From Campylobacter lari (GTDB lineage: Bacteria; Campylobacterota; Campylobacteria; Campylobacterales; Campylobacteraceae): DNA of 64,000 nucleotides. The stretch covers positions 1,116,001 through 1,180,000 of the forward strand of contig NZ_LR134508.1 of the NCBI RefSeq assembly GCF_900638335.1. The letters run 5' to 3'. The translations under genes and the position numbers were made by a program. This document shows, in pieces, positions 29,662 through 39,068 of the stretch. Under the pieces are notes generated by a model. That model worked only from the letters and a program-made list of their open reading frames with translations, was not told where the DNA came from and did no database searches. The stretch's first letter is position 1. Each line of letters starts with the position of its first letter.

Positions 29662-31140
29662 ATGCTCACTTGGATGCAGCATCATAAAAAATATTTAGTT
29701 GTAACTATTTGGATTAGTGTTATTGCTTTTGTTGGAGCAGGTTTTGTTGGTTGGGGAAGTTATGATTTTAACACCGATAGATCAAATTCTGTTGCAAAAG
29801 TAGGCGATGAAAAAATCAGTTATGATGAGTTTAATCTTAAATATTCTCAACTATTTGGCTATTATTCTCAGCTAAACAATGGCAATTACACACAAGAACA
29901 GGCACAAAAAGATGGCTTAGACATCCAAGCTATCAATGAGCTTATACAAGAAAAACTATTACTTTCTTATGCTAAAACCTTAGGTTTGAATGTAAGCGAG
30001 GAAGAGATTGCTTATGATTTAGCACATCAAAAAATCTTTCATAATGCTTCAGGTGTTTTTGACAAAAATTTATACTATAATCTGCTTGCAAGAAACAACT
30101 ATACACCAAAAACTTATGAAAAAATCATTCACGATGAGTTATTACTTAAAAAAATCAATGCTATTTTAAATTTACAAATCAAACCAAATGAACTTGATAT
30201 GTTTGGTGCAAGTTTTTTAATGCAAGATAGTTTAAAAGTTCAAGCTATAAAACTTGACAATAAAAACATAACAATTGATGAAAAAGAGTTAAAACAAACT
30301 TGGGAGAAAAATAAAGAGCTTTATAAAACACAAAAAAGCTACGAACTTGCAACTTATTTTTTAAACCCAGATATAATTAAAGTTGATGACAAAGAAATCC
30401 AAGCTTACTATGAAGAAAATAAAAATGATTATAAAGATTTTGCGGGGAAAATTCTAAGCTTAGAACAAAGCAAAGATAAAGTTATCAAAGACTTAAAACT
30501 TTCTAAACTTAAACTTAAAGCCAATGAAAGCTATGTAGCTTTAAGAAAAAATGAGCTTAGTTTTGATAAAAATATCACAATCGGCGATGCTGATATTTAT
30601 TATCCTTTGGAAAATATACAAAAAGCTAAAGAAAATGATTTTATTAAGCCTTTTAAATTTGAAAATGGCTATATGGTTGCAAAAGTTATAAAAATAAATC
30701 CTATACAAACTATGACTTTTGAGCAGGCTAAAAACGAGGTAAGTAAACTTTATCTCAAAGAAAAAACCAAAACCTTATTAGAAGAAAAAGCAAAACTTGC
30801 CTTAGATAATTTCCAAGGTATAGACATAGGAACTTATAGTCGCGATTCAAACAAAAATACAAAAGTAGGTGATATGATGAATGATACTGAATTTAGCGAG
30901 TTTTTAATGCATGTATTTGACTCAAACAAAGCTAAATCTTATGTATTGTTTGATGATAAAGCAATAGTTTATGAAATTACAAAGCAAACTTTAGAAAATA
31001 AAAATAAGGAAGAAATTTACAAATTTATCATAGAGCAAAGCGCTAAACAAACCAAACAAGCTTTGCTTAAGGAAGAGTTATTAAAAAAACTTATAGAATT
31101 ATATCCAATTCAACGCTATTACAAAGGAAATACAAATTGA
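29662..31140 (+). CDS. PpiD/SurA-like membrane-anchored periplasmic chaperone
   Basis: The 492-aa protein has one N-terminal membrane anchor (about 11-31, VVTIWISVIAFVGAGFVGW), then a SurA_N-like domain (VAKVGDEKISYDEFNLKY, DIQAINELIQEKLLLSYA). A parvulin-like region follows (about 225-365), in which only KPFKFENGYMVAKVIKI is easily recognised. It probably assists folding of envelope proteins from the periplasmic face of the inner membrane; isomerase activity is uncertain. Its stop overlaps the ftsA TTG start, so it leads the ftsA-ftsZ run. Confidence 0.87.
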   Translation: MLTWMQHHKKYLVVTIWISVIAFVGAGFVGWGSYDFNTDRSNSVAKVGDEKISYDEFNLKYSQLFGYYSQLNNGNYTQEQAQKDGLDIQAINELIQEKLLLSYAKTLGLNVSEEEIAYDLAHQKIFHNASGVFDKNLYYNLLARNNYTPKTYEKIIHDELLLKKINAILNLQIKPNELDMFGASFLMQDSLKVQAIKLDNKNITIDEKELKQTWEKNKELYKTQKSYELATYFLNPDIIKVDDKEIQAYYEENKNDYKDFAGKILSLEQSKDKVIKDLKLSKLKLKANESYVALRKNELSFDKNITIGDADIYYPLENIQKAKENDFIKPFKFENGYMVAKVIKINPIQTMTFEQAKNEVSKLYLKEKTKTLLEEKAKLALDNFQGIDIGTYSRDSNKNTKVGDMMNDTEFSEFLMHVFDSNKAKSYVLFDDKAIVYEITKQTLENKNKEEIYKFIIEQSAKQTKQALLKEELLKKLIELYPIQRYYKGNTN

Positions 31141-32516
31141 ATATTTTAGGAATTGATTTAGGCTCAATACAAACTTGTGCCATATTAGCACAAAAAAGCG
31201 AAGAAGGACTCAAAATCATTGGTTTTGGAAAATCAAAATCAAATGGTATAAAAAAAGGAGCAATTACTAATATAGAACTTGCTTCGAAATCCATAGAAGA
31301 AGCAGTAGCCGATGCACAAATGATGTCAGGCGTGCATTATGATAAAGTAATTGTATCAATTTCAGGTGCTTATGCAAAAAGTGTGGATAGTATAGGTGTA
31401 GTTAATATACCAAATCATGAAATAGGTATTAAAGAAATTCACAGAGCAGTGAGTACAGCAAAGCATACTGCAAATATTCCTAGTGGTTATGAAATCATTC
31501 ATGTATTGCCTTATAATTTCAAAGTCAATGATCTTGAACATGTAGAAGATCCTTTAGGAATGAGCGGAAATCGCCTTGAAGTTTCAACACATATTGTAAT
31601 CTCACAAGAAGTGCATATAAAAAATCTAAAAAAAGCAGTTGAGCTTGCTGATCTTAGAGTAGATAATATCGTTCTTTCAGGTTATGCTTCTTCTATTGCA
31701 TGTTTTGATGATAGCGAAAAAGAATTAGGTGCTATTTTAATCGATATGGGTGGAGCAGTTTGTGATATGGTCATTCATGCGGGTAATTCTATACGCTATA
31801 ATGAATGCCTACAAATTGGATCAGTAAATATCACTAATGACTTATCTATAGCTTTACATACTCCACCAAAAGAAGCAGAAAAATTAAAACTAAACTACGC
31901 TTCTTTAGCGCAAAATGAAAATTCTATCATACAAATACCATATATGGGTGATGAAAAAAGAAAAAATGAAGTTTCAGTAGAAGTTATATCTAATGTTATT
32001 TATGCAAGAATTGAAGAAACTATTATTATTTTAGCTAAAATGCTAAGTGATAATGCTTGTGCAAATCAAGCAGGAGCAGGTATAGTATTAACAGGTGGAA
32101 TGACAAAATTTGCAGGACTTGACAAACTTGCTTCAGCTTATTTTGATAATAAAGCTGTTAGAATAGCGACCGCAAAAAAAGATACTATGGATGGCTTTAA
32201 AGAAATTTTTGAAGATGCGGAAAATAGCTGTGCTATAGGTCTTTGCTTATATGGTGGTGGACATTTTACTCCTTATGAATTAGACTCTAATGAGAAACTA
32301 AGATACAAAGGAGAACCTGAATTTATCAATAAGCAGATAAAACAAAATCTCACCATAGAAGAGCACGAAGAAGAAAATAAAGATTTTGAAGAAATTTTCC
32401 AAGATCAAAAAGACTTTGAAGAGGAAAAAACAGAATTAGCAAAAGCTGAAACCAAAAAAGATAAAAAATCAGGTTTTATGCATAAATTTTGGAATAAATT
32501 AATAAACCAGTTCTAA
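31137..32516 (+). CDS. ftsA: Cell division protein FtsA
   Basis: Actin-like ATPase that tethers FtsZ to the membrane. The 459-aa protein opens MNILGIDLGSIQT (phosphate 1), has ILIDMGGAVCDMVIH (phosphate 2) and GIVLTGGMTKFAGLD (adenosine). It ends with an acidic linker (about 400-440) and an amphipathic helix, FMHKFWNKLINQF, for membrane binding. The start is a TTG overlapping the upstream TGA, with AAAGGA before it. ftsZ follows after 11 bases. Confidence 0.96.
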   Translation: MNILGIDLGSIQTCAILAQKSEEGLKIIGFGKSKSNGIKKGAITNIELASKSIEEAVADAQMMSGVHYDKVIVSISGAYAKSVDSIGVVNIPNHEIGIKEIHRAVSTAKHTANIPSGYEIIHVLPYNFKVNDLEHVEDPLGMSGNRLEVSTHIVISQEVHIKNLKKAVELADLRVDNIVLSGYASSIACFDDSEKELGAILIDMGGAVCDMVIHAGNSIRYNECLQIGSVNITNDLSIALHTPPKEAEKLKLNYASLAQNENSIIQIPYMGDEKRKNEVSVEVISNVIYARIEETIIILAKMLSDNACANQAGAGIVLTGGMTKFAGLDKLASAYFDNKAVRIATAKKDTMDGFKEIFEDAENSCAIGLCLYGGGHFTPYELDSNEKLRYKGEPEFINKQIKQNLTIEEHEEENKDFEEIFQDQKDFEEEKTELAKAETKKDKKSGFMHKFWNKLINQF

Positions 32517-32527
32517 TAGGAGACACA

Positions 32528-33634
32528 ATGAGCGAATATCTAGTAGAAGAAATGCAACACGCAAAAGGTGCAAAAATAAAAGTCATAGGTTGCGGTGGCG
32601 GTGGCGGTAATATGATAGATCATATGGTAAATATGGGTTTACATGATCTTGATCTTATTTCAGCAAATACTGATGCACAAGCCATAGCTAAATCTTTAGC
32701 AAAAACTAGAATTCAACTAGGTGAGAAAAAAACCAAAGGTTTAGGTGCTGGAATGCAACCAGAAATTGGAGCAGAAAGCGCAAGAGAAAGTTTCGAAGAA
32801 GTAAAAGCTGCTTTAAGTCAAAGCGATATAGTATTTATTTCAGCAGGACTTGGCGGTGGAACTGGCACAGGTGCAGCTCCTGTTGTAGCACAAGCTGCTA
32901 AAGAAGTAGGTGCATTAACTGTTTCAGTTGTGACCATGCCTTTTGCATTTGAAGGAAAACAAAGAAAAAAATTAGCCGAAGCTGGCTTGGCTGAATTAAA
33001 AAAAGAAAGTGATTCTATCATTGTAATCCAAAATGAAAAACTTCTTAGCATACTTCCAAAAAAAGCAGGTATAAAAGAAGCATTTAAACTAGTAGATGAT
33101 ATCTTAGCTAGAGCTGTTAGGGGTATGGTGTCTATCCTTTTAGAAGATGGCGATATTAATGTTGACTTTGCTGATGTTAGAACTGTTATGAGCCATAGAG
33201 GTTTAGCTTTAATGGGCGTAGGTCATGGAGAAGGCGAAAATGCCATTATGGATGCACTATCAAGTGCTATAGAATCTCCATTATTAGATGGTATGACTAT
33301 GAAAGGCGTTAAAGGCGTAATTATCCATTATAAAATTGGTCCTGAATGCTCATTGATAGAAATTTCACAAGCTACTCAAAGCATTAGCGATATAGCAGAT
33401 GAAAATGCAAAAGTAATCTTTGGTGCAACTACTGATGAAAGTATGGGGGATCGCGTTGAAGTTACTATCATTGCTACAGGTTTTGAAGATAAAGCTGAAA
33501 TAGAAAGTGCTAAAGAACAAGAAGAAAGTAAAAAAAATAGCTATATGAATTTACGCAAAGCTAGCGGTGGATTTGATGAGGAAGTAATTTCTCAGCTTGA
33601 TGTTCCTGCTTTCTTACGTCGCCAAATGGATTAA
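32528..33634 (+). CDS. ftsZ: Cell division GTPase FtsZ
   Basis: Tubulin-like GTPase forming the division ring. The 368-aa protein has an N-terminal GCGGGGGNMIDHM, the tubulin signature GGGTGTGAAP, the T7 loop region NVDFADVRTVM, and the conserved C-terminal peptide DVPAFLRRQMD that binds FtsA. Its position after ftsA is standard. Shine-Dalgarno AGGAG in the gap (TAATAGGAGACACA). Confidence 0.99.
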   Translation: MSEYLVEEMQHAKGAKIKVIGCGGGGGNMIDHMVNMGLHDLDLISANTDAQAIAKSLAKTRIQLGEKKTKGLGAGMQPEIGAESARESFEEVKAALSQSDIVFISAGLGGGTGTGAAPVVAQAAKEVGALTVSVVTMPFAFEGKQRKKLAEAGLAELKKESDSIIVIQNEKLLSILPKKAGIKEAFKLVDDILARAVRGMVSILLEDGDINVDFADVRTVMSHRGLALMGVGHGEGENAIMDALSSAIESPLLDGMTMKGVKGVIIHYKIGPECSLIEISQATQSISDIADENAKVIFGATTDESMGDRVEVTIIATGFEDKAEIESAKEQEESKKNSYMNLRKASGGFDEEVISQLDVPAFLRRQMD

Positions 33635-33654
33635 TTTTTAGTAAAAATCCTTAT

Positions 33655-35019
33655 ATGAATTCTTCATTATTATGTGATTTTTACGAACTAAGTATGGCTT
33701 ATGCTTATTTTAAACAAAATATGCATAAGCAAATTGTTTATTTTGAAGTTTTTTTTAGAAAAGCTCCTGATAATGCTTCTTATGCTGTTTTTTGTGGATT
33801 AGAACAAATTATAAATCATATTAACCATTTTTCTTTCTCTAAAGATGACATAGATTTTTTGAAAAATACTCAAAAATTTGATGATGATTTTTTAAACTAT
33901 CTTTCAACTTTAAATTTTAGCGGGGATATACTAAGTGTCCAAGAAGGTGAATGTGTTTTTGCTAATACACCTTTAATGATCATAAAAGCACCTATAATTG
34001 AGGCTTTATTATTAGAAACTTTCATACTTTTAACCCTAAATCATCAATGCTTAATTGCTACTAAAGCCAGCAGAATTACTCAAACTGCAAAAGAAAAATT
34101 GCTTTTAGAATTTGGCTCTCGTAGAGCTCATGGGGAAAGCGCAGCTTTAAATGGTGCTAGAGCTGCTTTTATAGGTGGTTTTCATGCAAGTGCTTGTACT
34201 TTAGCTGGAAAAAAATTCAATATTCCTATTAGCGGAACCATGTCTCATGCTTGGGTACAAATGTTTGATGATGAGCTAAGTGCTTTTAGAGCATATTGTC
34301 AAATTTATAAAGATAATATAAGTCTTTTGATTGATACATATGGTTATAAAAAAGGTATTGAAAATGCTATTTTAGTTTTTAATGAGTTAAATGCGCAAGA
34401 TTCTATGTTTAATTATTCCATCCGTATTGACTCAGGAGATTTGCTTAAAATATCTAAATATATTAGAAAAAAACTAGATCTTGCTGGCTTAAAAAAATGC
34501 AAAATCATAGCTAGTAATGCCTTAGATGAGTTCATCTTAGAAAAATTACTAAAAAACAAAGCCCCAATCGATGCTTTTGGTGTTGGAGAAAAGCTTATTA
34601 CTTCGGCAAGCTCACCTGTTTTTGGAGCTGTTTATAAGCTCGTTGCATTAGAAAAAAACAACCAAATCATCCCTAAAATAAAAATCAGTGCAAGCTCAAG
34701 TAAAACAACCTTACCACATGTTAAAAAACTTATAAGGTATTATAAAGAAAATAAAGCAAGTTTTGATGTTTTATACACACATGACGAAAATATCAAAAAT
34801 TATCAAGGCTATACATATAAAAATTTACATGAGATTATTTTTAAAGATGGGAAATTAGTTTATGAGCTTCCTAATTTGAAAAATATTAAAAAGTATCATA
34901 AAAAAAGTCTTGATAGTTTAAATTTTAAGTTAAAAAAGCTTCAAAATTCAAGTATTTATAAAGTAAAAATTTCTAAAAAATTACAAAATGCGCAAAAAAC
35001 TTACTTAGAAAAAAATTAA
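33655..35019 (+). CDS. pncB: Nicotinate phosphoribosyltransferase
   Basis: Makes nicotinate mononucleotide from nicotinate and PRPP in NAD salvage. The 454-aa protein has [14 protein letters not shown] at the start, [27 protein letters not shown], the phosphate site [17 protein letters not shown], and [22 protein letters not shown]. It lies 20 bases after ftsZ, with no strong Shine-Dalgarno before the ATG, so it may be weakly translated or coupled to ftsZ. Convergent with ispG, sharing TTAA. Confidence 0.94.
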   Translation: MNSSLLCDFYELSMAYAYFKQNMHKQIVYFEVFFRKAPDNASYAVFCGLEQIINHINHFSFSKDDIDFLKNTQKFDDDFLNYLSTLNFSGDILSVQEGECVFANTPLMIIKAPIIEALLLETFILLTLNHQCLIATKASRITQTAKEKLLLEFGSRRAHGESAALNGARAAFIGGFHASACTLAGKKFNIPISGTMSHAWVQMFDDELSAFRAYCQIYKDNISLLIDTYGYKKGIENAILVFNELNAQDSMFNYSIRIDSGDLLKISKYIRKKLDLAGLKKCKIIASNALDEFILEKLLKNKAPIDAFGVGEKLITSASSPVFGAVYKLVALEKNNQIIPKIKISASSSKTTLPHVKKLIRYYKENKASFDVLYTHDENIKNYQGYTYKNLHEIIFKDGKLVYELPNLKNIKKYHKKSLDSLNFKLKKLQNSSIYKVKISKKLQNAQKTYLEKN

Positions 35020-36086
35020 TCTTTTTTTCTAAGTTTTACTTCATCTTCTACTTCAAGTAAAAATCTATCCACAAGCTCATCTTCTTTTAATTTTGCCACT
35101 ACTTCGCCATGTCTTATAACTAAACCTTGATTTTTTCCAAAAGCAATCGCCACATCAGCACCCTTAGCCTCGCCCAAGGCATTTACAACACAACCCATAA
35201 CACTTATATTTAATGGCTCTTTTATATGCTTAGTTTTTTCTTCTACTATTTTAATCGCTTTAATCAAATCACTTTGAATTCTTCCACAAGTTGGACATGA
35301 GATGATATTAACCCCGCTTTTTTGCACTCCACTATCTTGTAAAATAGCCCTTGCTACTTTAATCTCTTCTTCAAGCTCCCCTGTCATAGAAACTCTCATT
35401 GTATCGCCTATACCTTTTAAAAGCAAATTTCCCAAGGCAATCGAGCTTTTAACCGTACTGTGGAATTTAGTTCCTGCCTCAGTAACCCCTAAATGAAACG
35501 GATAATCACAAAGTGGTCTTAGAGCTTCATAAGCTTTTATGGTATTTTGCACATCTGAAGTTTTCATAGAGATTTTAATATCAAAAAAGTCTAAATCTTC
35601 TAGTAATTTTATATTATATAAAGCGCTCTTGAGCATAGCTTCTATATTATAACCATATTTATCGCTAAATTGCTTTTCTATAGAACCATGATTTACCCCT
35701 ATTCTAATAGGAATTTTTCTTTGTTTACAAGCTTGCACCACTTCTTTGATATTTTCTTTTGATCCTATATTTCCTGGATTAATTCTCACCCCATCGATAA
35801 ATTCAGCACAAAAAACTGCTAATTTATGATTAAAATGTATATCCACTATTAAAGGTAAGGGGCTTTTTGCTTTAATTTCTTTTAAAGCCCTTGCATCTGC
35901 CATATCCAAACAGGCTAAACGCACTATATTTGCACCAGCAAAATAAAGTCTGTTAAGCTGCTCTAAACAACCTTCAATATCTCTTGTTTTAGTAAAAAGC
36001 ATAGATTGTACCGAAATAGGAGCATCACCACCTATTAAAACATTACCCACTTTTATTTGTCTTGTTTTGTATCTTTGATATCCCAT
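35016..36086 (-). CDS. ispG: 4-hydroxy-3-methylbut-2-enyl diphosphate synthase
   Basis: 4Fe-4S enzyme of the MEP isoprenoid pathway (GcpE). 356 aa from the second of two adjacent ATGs, which has better spacing to the weak GTGAG. Motifs: [33 protein letters not shown], and the cluster ligands in CPTCGRIQ and [15 protein letters not shown] with a following Glu. Its pathway partner ispH is in this window at 47460-48296. Confidence 0.97.
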   Translation of the reverse strand: MGYQRYKTRQIKVGNVLIGGDAPISVQSMLFTKTRDIEGCLEQLNRLYFAGANIVRLACLDMADARALKEIKAKSPLPLIVDIHFNHKLAVFCAEFIDGVRINPGNIGSKENIKEVVQACKQRKIPIRIGVNHGSIEKQFSDKYGYNIEAMLKSALYNIKLLEDLDFFDIKISMKTSDVQNTIKAYEALRPLCDYPFHLGVTEAGTKFHSTVKSSIALGNLLLKGIGDTMRVSMTGELEEEIKVARAILQDSGVQKSGVNIISCPTCGRIQSDLIKAIKIVEEKTKHIKEPLNISVMGCVVNALGEAKGADVAIAFGKNQGLVIRHGEVVAKLKEDELVDRFLLEVEDEVKLRKKD

Positions 36087-36142
36087 CATAATCTCACTTT
36101 TTTATTTTATTGTATACTTTTTTGACTTTGTAAAAATTAAAA

Positions 36143-37987
36143 TCAACTAAAATCAACTGGATCTATATCACAAGTAATATTTTTAAAGTTTAAAGCAAAA
36201 TGCTCAAATTTCACAAGATCTTGATGGGTATTAGCACGTAATAATACATAAAAACGCCATTTTTTATTTAGCATTTCAATGCCACAAGTACCATGGCCTA
36301 CTAATTGCACTTGTTTTAATTCTTGAACTTTATTAGCTATAAATTCACACAAATTTAAAGCTTTGTTTTTATCCTCATCTTCAACAATTAGTCTTAAAAG
36401 TCTTTTAAATGGGGGATAAAGCTCGTTTCTAGCATTTAATTCATCTTTTAAAAAACTATCATAATCTTGTATATATTTTTCAAAAAAAGATCTATTCTTA
36501 GTTTGCAAAAGCACCCTACCCTCACCCTTGCGACCTGCACGACCTGCTACTTGCATAGCAAGAGCCAAAGTCTCTTCTAAAGCTTTAAAATTAGGTCTAA
36601 ATAAATACTCATCAAGCCCCAAAATCACACTCAAATCCACATTGTGATAATCATGACCTTTAGCAAGCATAGAAGTACCTACTAAAATATCAATTTTTTC
36701 TTGATTAAAATCTTTTAAAATCATATCAAGCTTTTTTACACTGCTAATCTCATCGCTATCAAATCTTTTTACGATAGGATTAAACTCAGCCAATTCTTTT
36801 TCTAAAAGTTCACAAAGCTCTGCTGTACCCATTTTTTTAGCTTCAAGCATAACTCCATTGCAAGTTGGGCAGGTTTGATCGATTTCTTTAGTAAAATTAC
36901 AATAATGGCATTTTAATGCATTTTTATTTTTATGTAAACTCAAAGCAATAGAACAAAAAGGACATTTGATGGTATTAGCACATTCTTTACATAAAATTTG
37001 TCTAAAATTTGCCCTTGTAGGTAAAAATACCACGGATTGCTTTTTATTTCTTAAACTAATTTTTAATTCTAAAAGTAATTTTGATGAAATACTAAGCTCA
37101 CTCTCATCATATAAAAACTGCTTTTTGCTTTCAAAAAAGGTCCCTTTAAGCCTAAAACAAGGATGTTTGTAAAAACTTACAACACTTGGAGTAGCTGAAC
37201 CTAAAAGAACTTTTATATGCATTTTTTTTGCTATAAATAAAGCTAAATCTCTAGCATTAATTTTTGGGTTATTGGAAGCTTTATAAGAATTATCATGCTC
37301 TTCATCAATAATAATCAAACCCAAATTCTTAAAAGGTAAAAATAAAGCTGATCTAGCTCCCGCTACTAAAAGAGCTTTTGAATTTGCTAAATCTTGCAAG
37401 CATTCTTGCTTTTTTTTCTTAGTAATTTTAGAATGCCACAAGAAAAAATGCTCGCCAAAATACACTTTTAATCTTTTTTGCATTTGCGGAGTTAGAGCGA
37501 TTTCTGGCATTAAAAGCAAAACTTGCTTTCCTTGCTCTAGATATTCTTTTATAAGGCTAATATAAATTTCAGTTTTGCCACTTCCTGTATCACCAAATAG
37601 CAAACTAATTTGTTTGGTTTTTATAAATTCTAAAGCCTCTTGTTGATTTTTACTTAAACCAGGTGCTTTTTCTATATGAATTTTTTCATTTTTATACTCT
37701 TTAATGCCTTCAAACATACCCAAAACAAAAGCTATTTTACTAGCATAATAATAAGCAATAAATTGAGCAAGTTCGTATTGGTATTGTGTTAGTTTAAAAC
37801 CTGTTTTTTCTTTTATAGCTTGGGTTTTAAAATCAGGCTTTGAACATTTTTGTAAGATTATAGCTTTGAGATTTTTTTTCCTTGCAAGATCAACTATTAC
37901 CTCATCTAAAATCTCAAATTCTTCCTCACTTTCATAGGTTAAGGTATCCAAATAATACCCTTTAATAGCAAGTTGATAAAAATTCAA
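36143..37987 (-). CDS. priA: Primosomal protein N' (replication restart helicase)
   Basis: 3'-5' helicase that restarts stalled forks. The 614-aa protein has Walker A FGDTGSGKTEIYI (about residue 131), the DEEH box LIIIDEEHDNSY, and a zinc-binding Cys array starting CKECANTIKCPFC and ending with QTCPTC. The helicase C motif is VAGRAGRKGEGRVLLQT. Somewhat shorter than the E. coli protein (732 aa), in the N-terminal DNA-binding domain. Its ATG overlaps the pseudopilin stop by 4 bases. Confidence 0.96.
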   Translation of the reverse strand: MNFYQLAIKGYYLDTLTYESEEEFEILDEVIVDLARKKNLKAIILQKCSKPDFKTQAIKEKTGFKLTQYQYELAQFIAYYYASKIAFVLGMFEGIKEYKNEKIHIEKAPGLSKNQQEALEFIKTKQISLLFGDTGSGKTEIYISLIKEYLEQGKQVLLLMPEIALTPQMQKRLKVYFGEHFFLWHSKITKKKKQECLQDLANSKALLVAGARSALFLPFKNLGLIIIDEEHDNSYKASNNPKINARDLALFIAKKMHIKVLLGSATPSVVSFYKHPCFRLKGTFFESKKQFLYDESELSISSKLLLELKISLRNKKQSVVFLPTRANFRQILCKECANTIKCPFCSIALSLHKNKNALKCHYCNFTKEIDQTCPTCNGVMLEAKKMGTAELCELLEKELAEFNPIVKRFDSDEISSVKKLDMILKDFNQEKIDILVGTSMLAKGHDYHNVDLSVILGLDEYLFRPNFKALEETLALAMQVAGRAGRKGEGRVLLQTKNRSFFEKYIQDYDSFLKDELNARNELYPPFKRLLRLIVEDEDKNKALNLCEFIANKVQELKQVQLVGHGTCGIEMLNKKWRFYVLLRANTHQDLVKFEHFALNFKNITCDIDPVDFS

Positions 37988-38454
37988 AACCCATAATCCT
38001 TACAATTTAAACTCACACATTCTAAAAAAACTTTTTCACTATTATAAGAAAAATCTATGTAATTTTTAGTATTTATGAAAAATCTATATTGAGTGTTTGC
38101 TATTTTCATCCATGATTTTTTAGATGAAATGATTGGTTTTTCTAAAACACTGTAGATACATTGTTTTGTATTTTTATGATTTTGAGAATTAGAACATACA
38201 AATAATTTTTGATTTTCACTATTTATCAAAGCTTCATCTAAAATTGATGGAAAATCCTTACTTTCTTTAAACAAAAACTGATTTCTAAGTAAAGACAAAG
38301 AAGCATTGATAAGCTCCACCTCGCTTTTTACTTGAATGAGTTTAGCATCATTTTTTCCAAAAGAAAAATACGGATAAGCAATTACACTAAGAATAGCAAT
38401 AATCATCATACAAAAAACAAGCTCTATTAAAGTAAAAGCTTTTTTTATTTGCAT
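37984..38454 (-). CDS. Type IV pilin-like/pseudopilin protein
   Basis: The 156-aa protein has a class III signal peptide: MQIKKAFTLIELVFCMMIIA, with the prepilin-peptidase site before Phe (A/FTLIE) and Glu at +5. The C-terminal domain has four Cys (CSNSQNHKNTKQC and CVSLNC), probably two disulfides. It resembles a minor pilin of a type II secretion or DNA-uptake (Cts-type) machine. No other pilus gene is nearby; it is wedged between the ZapA-like gene (0-base gap) and priA (4-base overlap). Confidence 0.86.
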   Translation of the reverse strand: MQIKKAFTLIELVFCMMIIAILSVIAYPYFSFGKNDAKLIQVKSEVELINASLSLLRNQFLFKESKDFPSILDEALINSENQKLFVCSNSQNHKNTKQCIYSVLEKPIISSKKSWMKIANTQYRFFINTKNYIDFSYNSEKVFLECVSLNCKDYGF

Positions 38455-38694
38455 TTATTTTATTTCTTCATCGATAGTATTGATAAGTTTATTGAGTTCT
38501 TTTTTTAAGATATAGTTTTCGTAGCTAAGTTTTACAAAAGCATTAATGAAATTTGCAAGCTCTATCTTACCTGTACCTCCAGAAATTAAGGCAATCTCAT
38601 CTTCAAGATGATTTGCAAATTCATTACTGCATGTTACAACAAAGTCTTTTGCATAGACATTAATTGTAACTTTTCTTTGATTATTGCTTGCCAA
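38455..38694 (-). CDS. Small protein with ZapA-like pattern
   Basis: The 79-aa protein starts with RKVTINVYAKDFVVTCSNEF, followed by an amphipathic helix ending in a coiled-coil tail (FVKLSYENYILKKELNKLI). This fits ZapA, an FtsZ-bundling protein: a short beta hairpin with V-I-x-V-x-G/A-x-x-F/Y-x-V-x-C, then helices with an (F/I)xxALxxSYE-like core. The start is TTG at 38694 with AGAGG 6 bases before, 14 bases inside the ZapB-like gene. Pattern match by eye only; from memory the C. jejuni counterpart (Cj0682) is listed as hypothetical. Confidence 0.6.
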   Translation of the reverse strand: MASNNQRKVTINVYAKDFVVTCSNEFANHLEDEIALISGGTGKIELANFINAFVKLSYENYILKKELNKLINTIDEEIK

Positions 38695-38914
38695 GAACTG
38701 CCTCTATTTTTTTGATCACATCTTCGCTTTCAATATTTTTATTTTTAAGCTCTTCTTCTAAACGCGTGATTTGATTATTTTTAGCTTCATTTTGTGCTTT
38801 TACACTTACTAATTCATTTCTTAGATTTTCATTTATTTCACATACTTCATTATATTTAGCCAAAAGCTCATTTACTTTATCTGTCATTGTGTTAATTATT
38901 CTTTCATCATACAT
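38681..38914 (-). CDS. Small all-coiled-coil protein, ZapB-like
   Basis: The 77-aa protein is nearly all heptad helix (NEVCEINENLRNELVSVKAQ), a single coiled coil like ZapB or the TIGR02449 proteins that sit beside zapA in gamma-proteobacteria. First gene of the run ZapB-like, ZapA-like, pseudopilin, priA, all overlapping or abutting. The ATG at 38914 has AAAGG upstream. Low-complexity coiled coils match many things, so the assignment rests on size and neighbour. Confidence 0.55.
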   Translation of the reverse strand: MYDERIINTMTDKVNELLAKYNEVCEINENLRNELVSVKAQNEAKNNQITRLEEELKNKNIESEDVIKKIEAVLGKQ

Positions 38915-39068
38915 ATTTTATTGCCTTTATTGATTTTATATTTAGAGTATTTTAAACACATAATTGTAACAAAAAAAAATTTAATTTTGCATAGCTTTTT
39001 GTTTTAAAATTTAAATTTTTACAAAAAATTTTGTGTAAAATTAGCAAAAATACAAGTTAGGAAAATTT

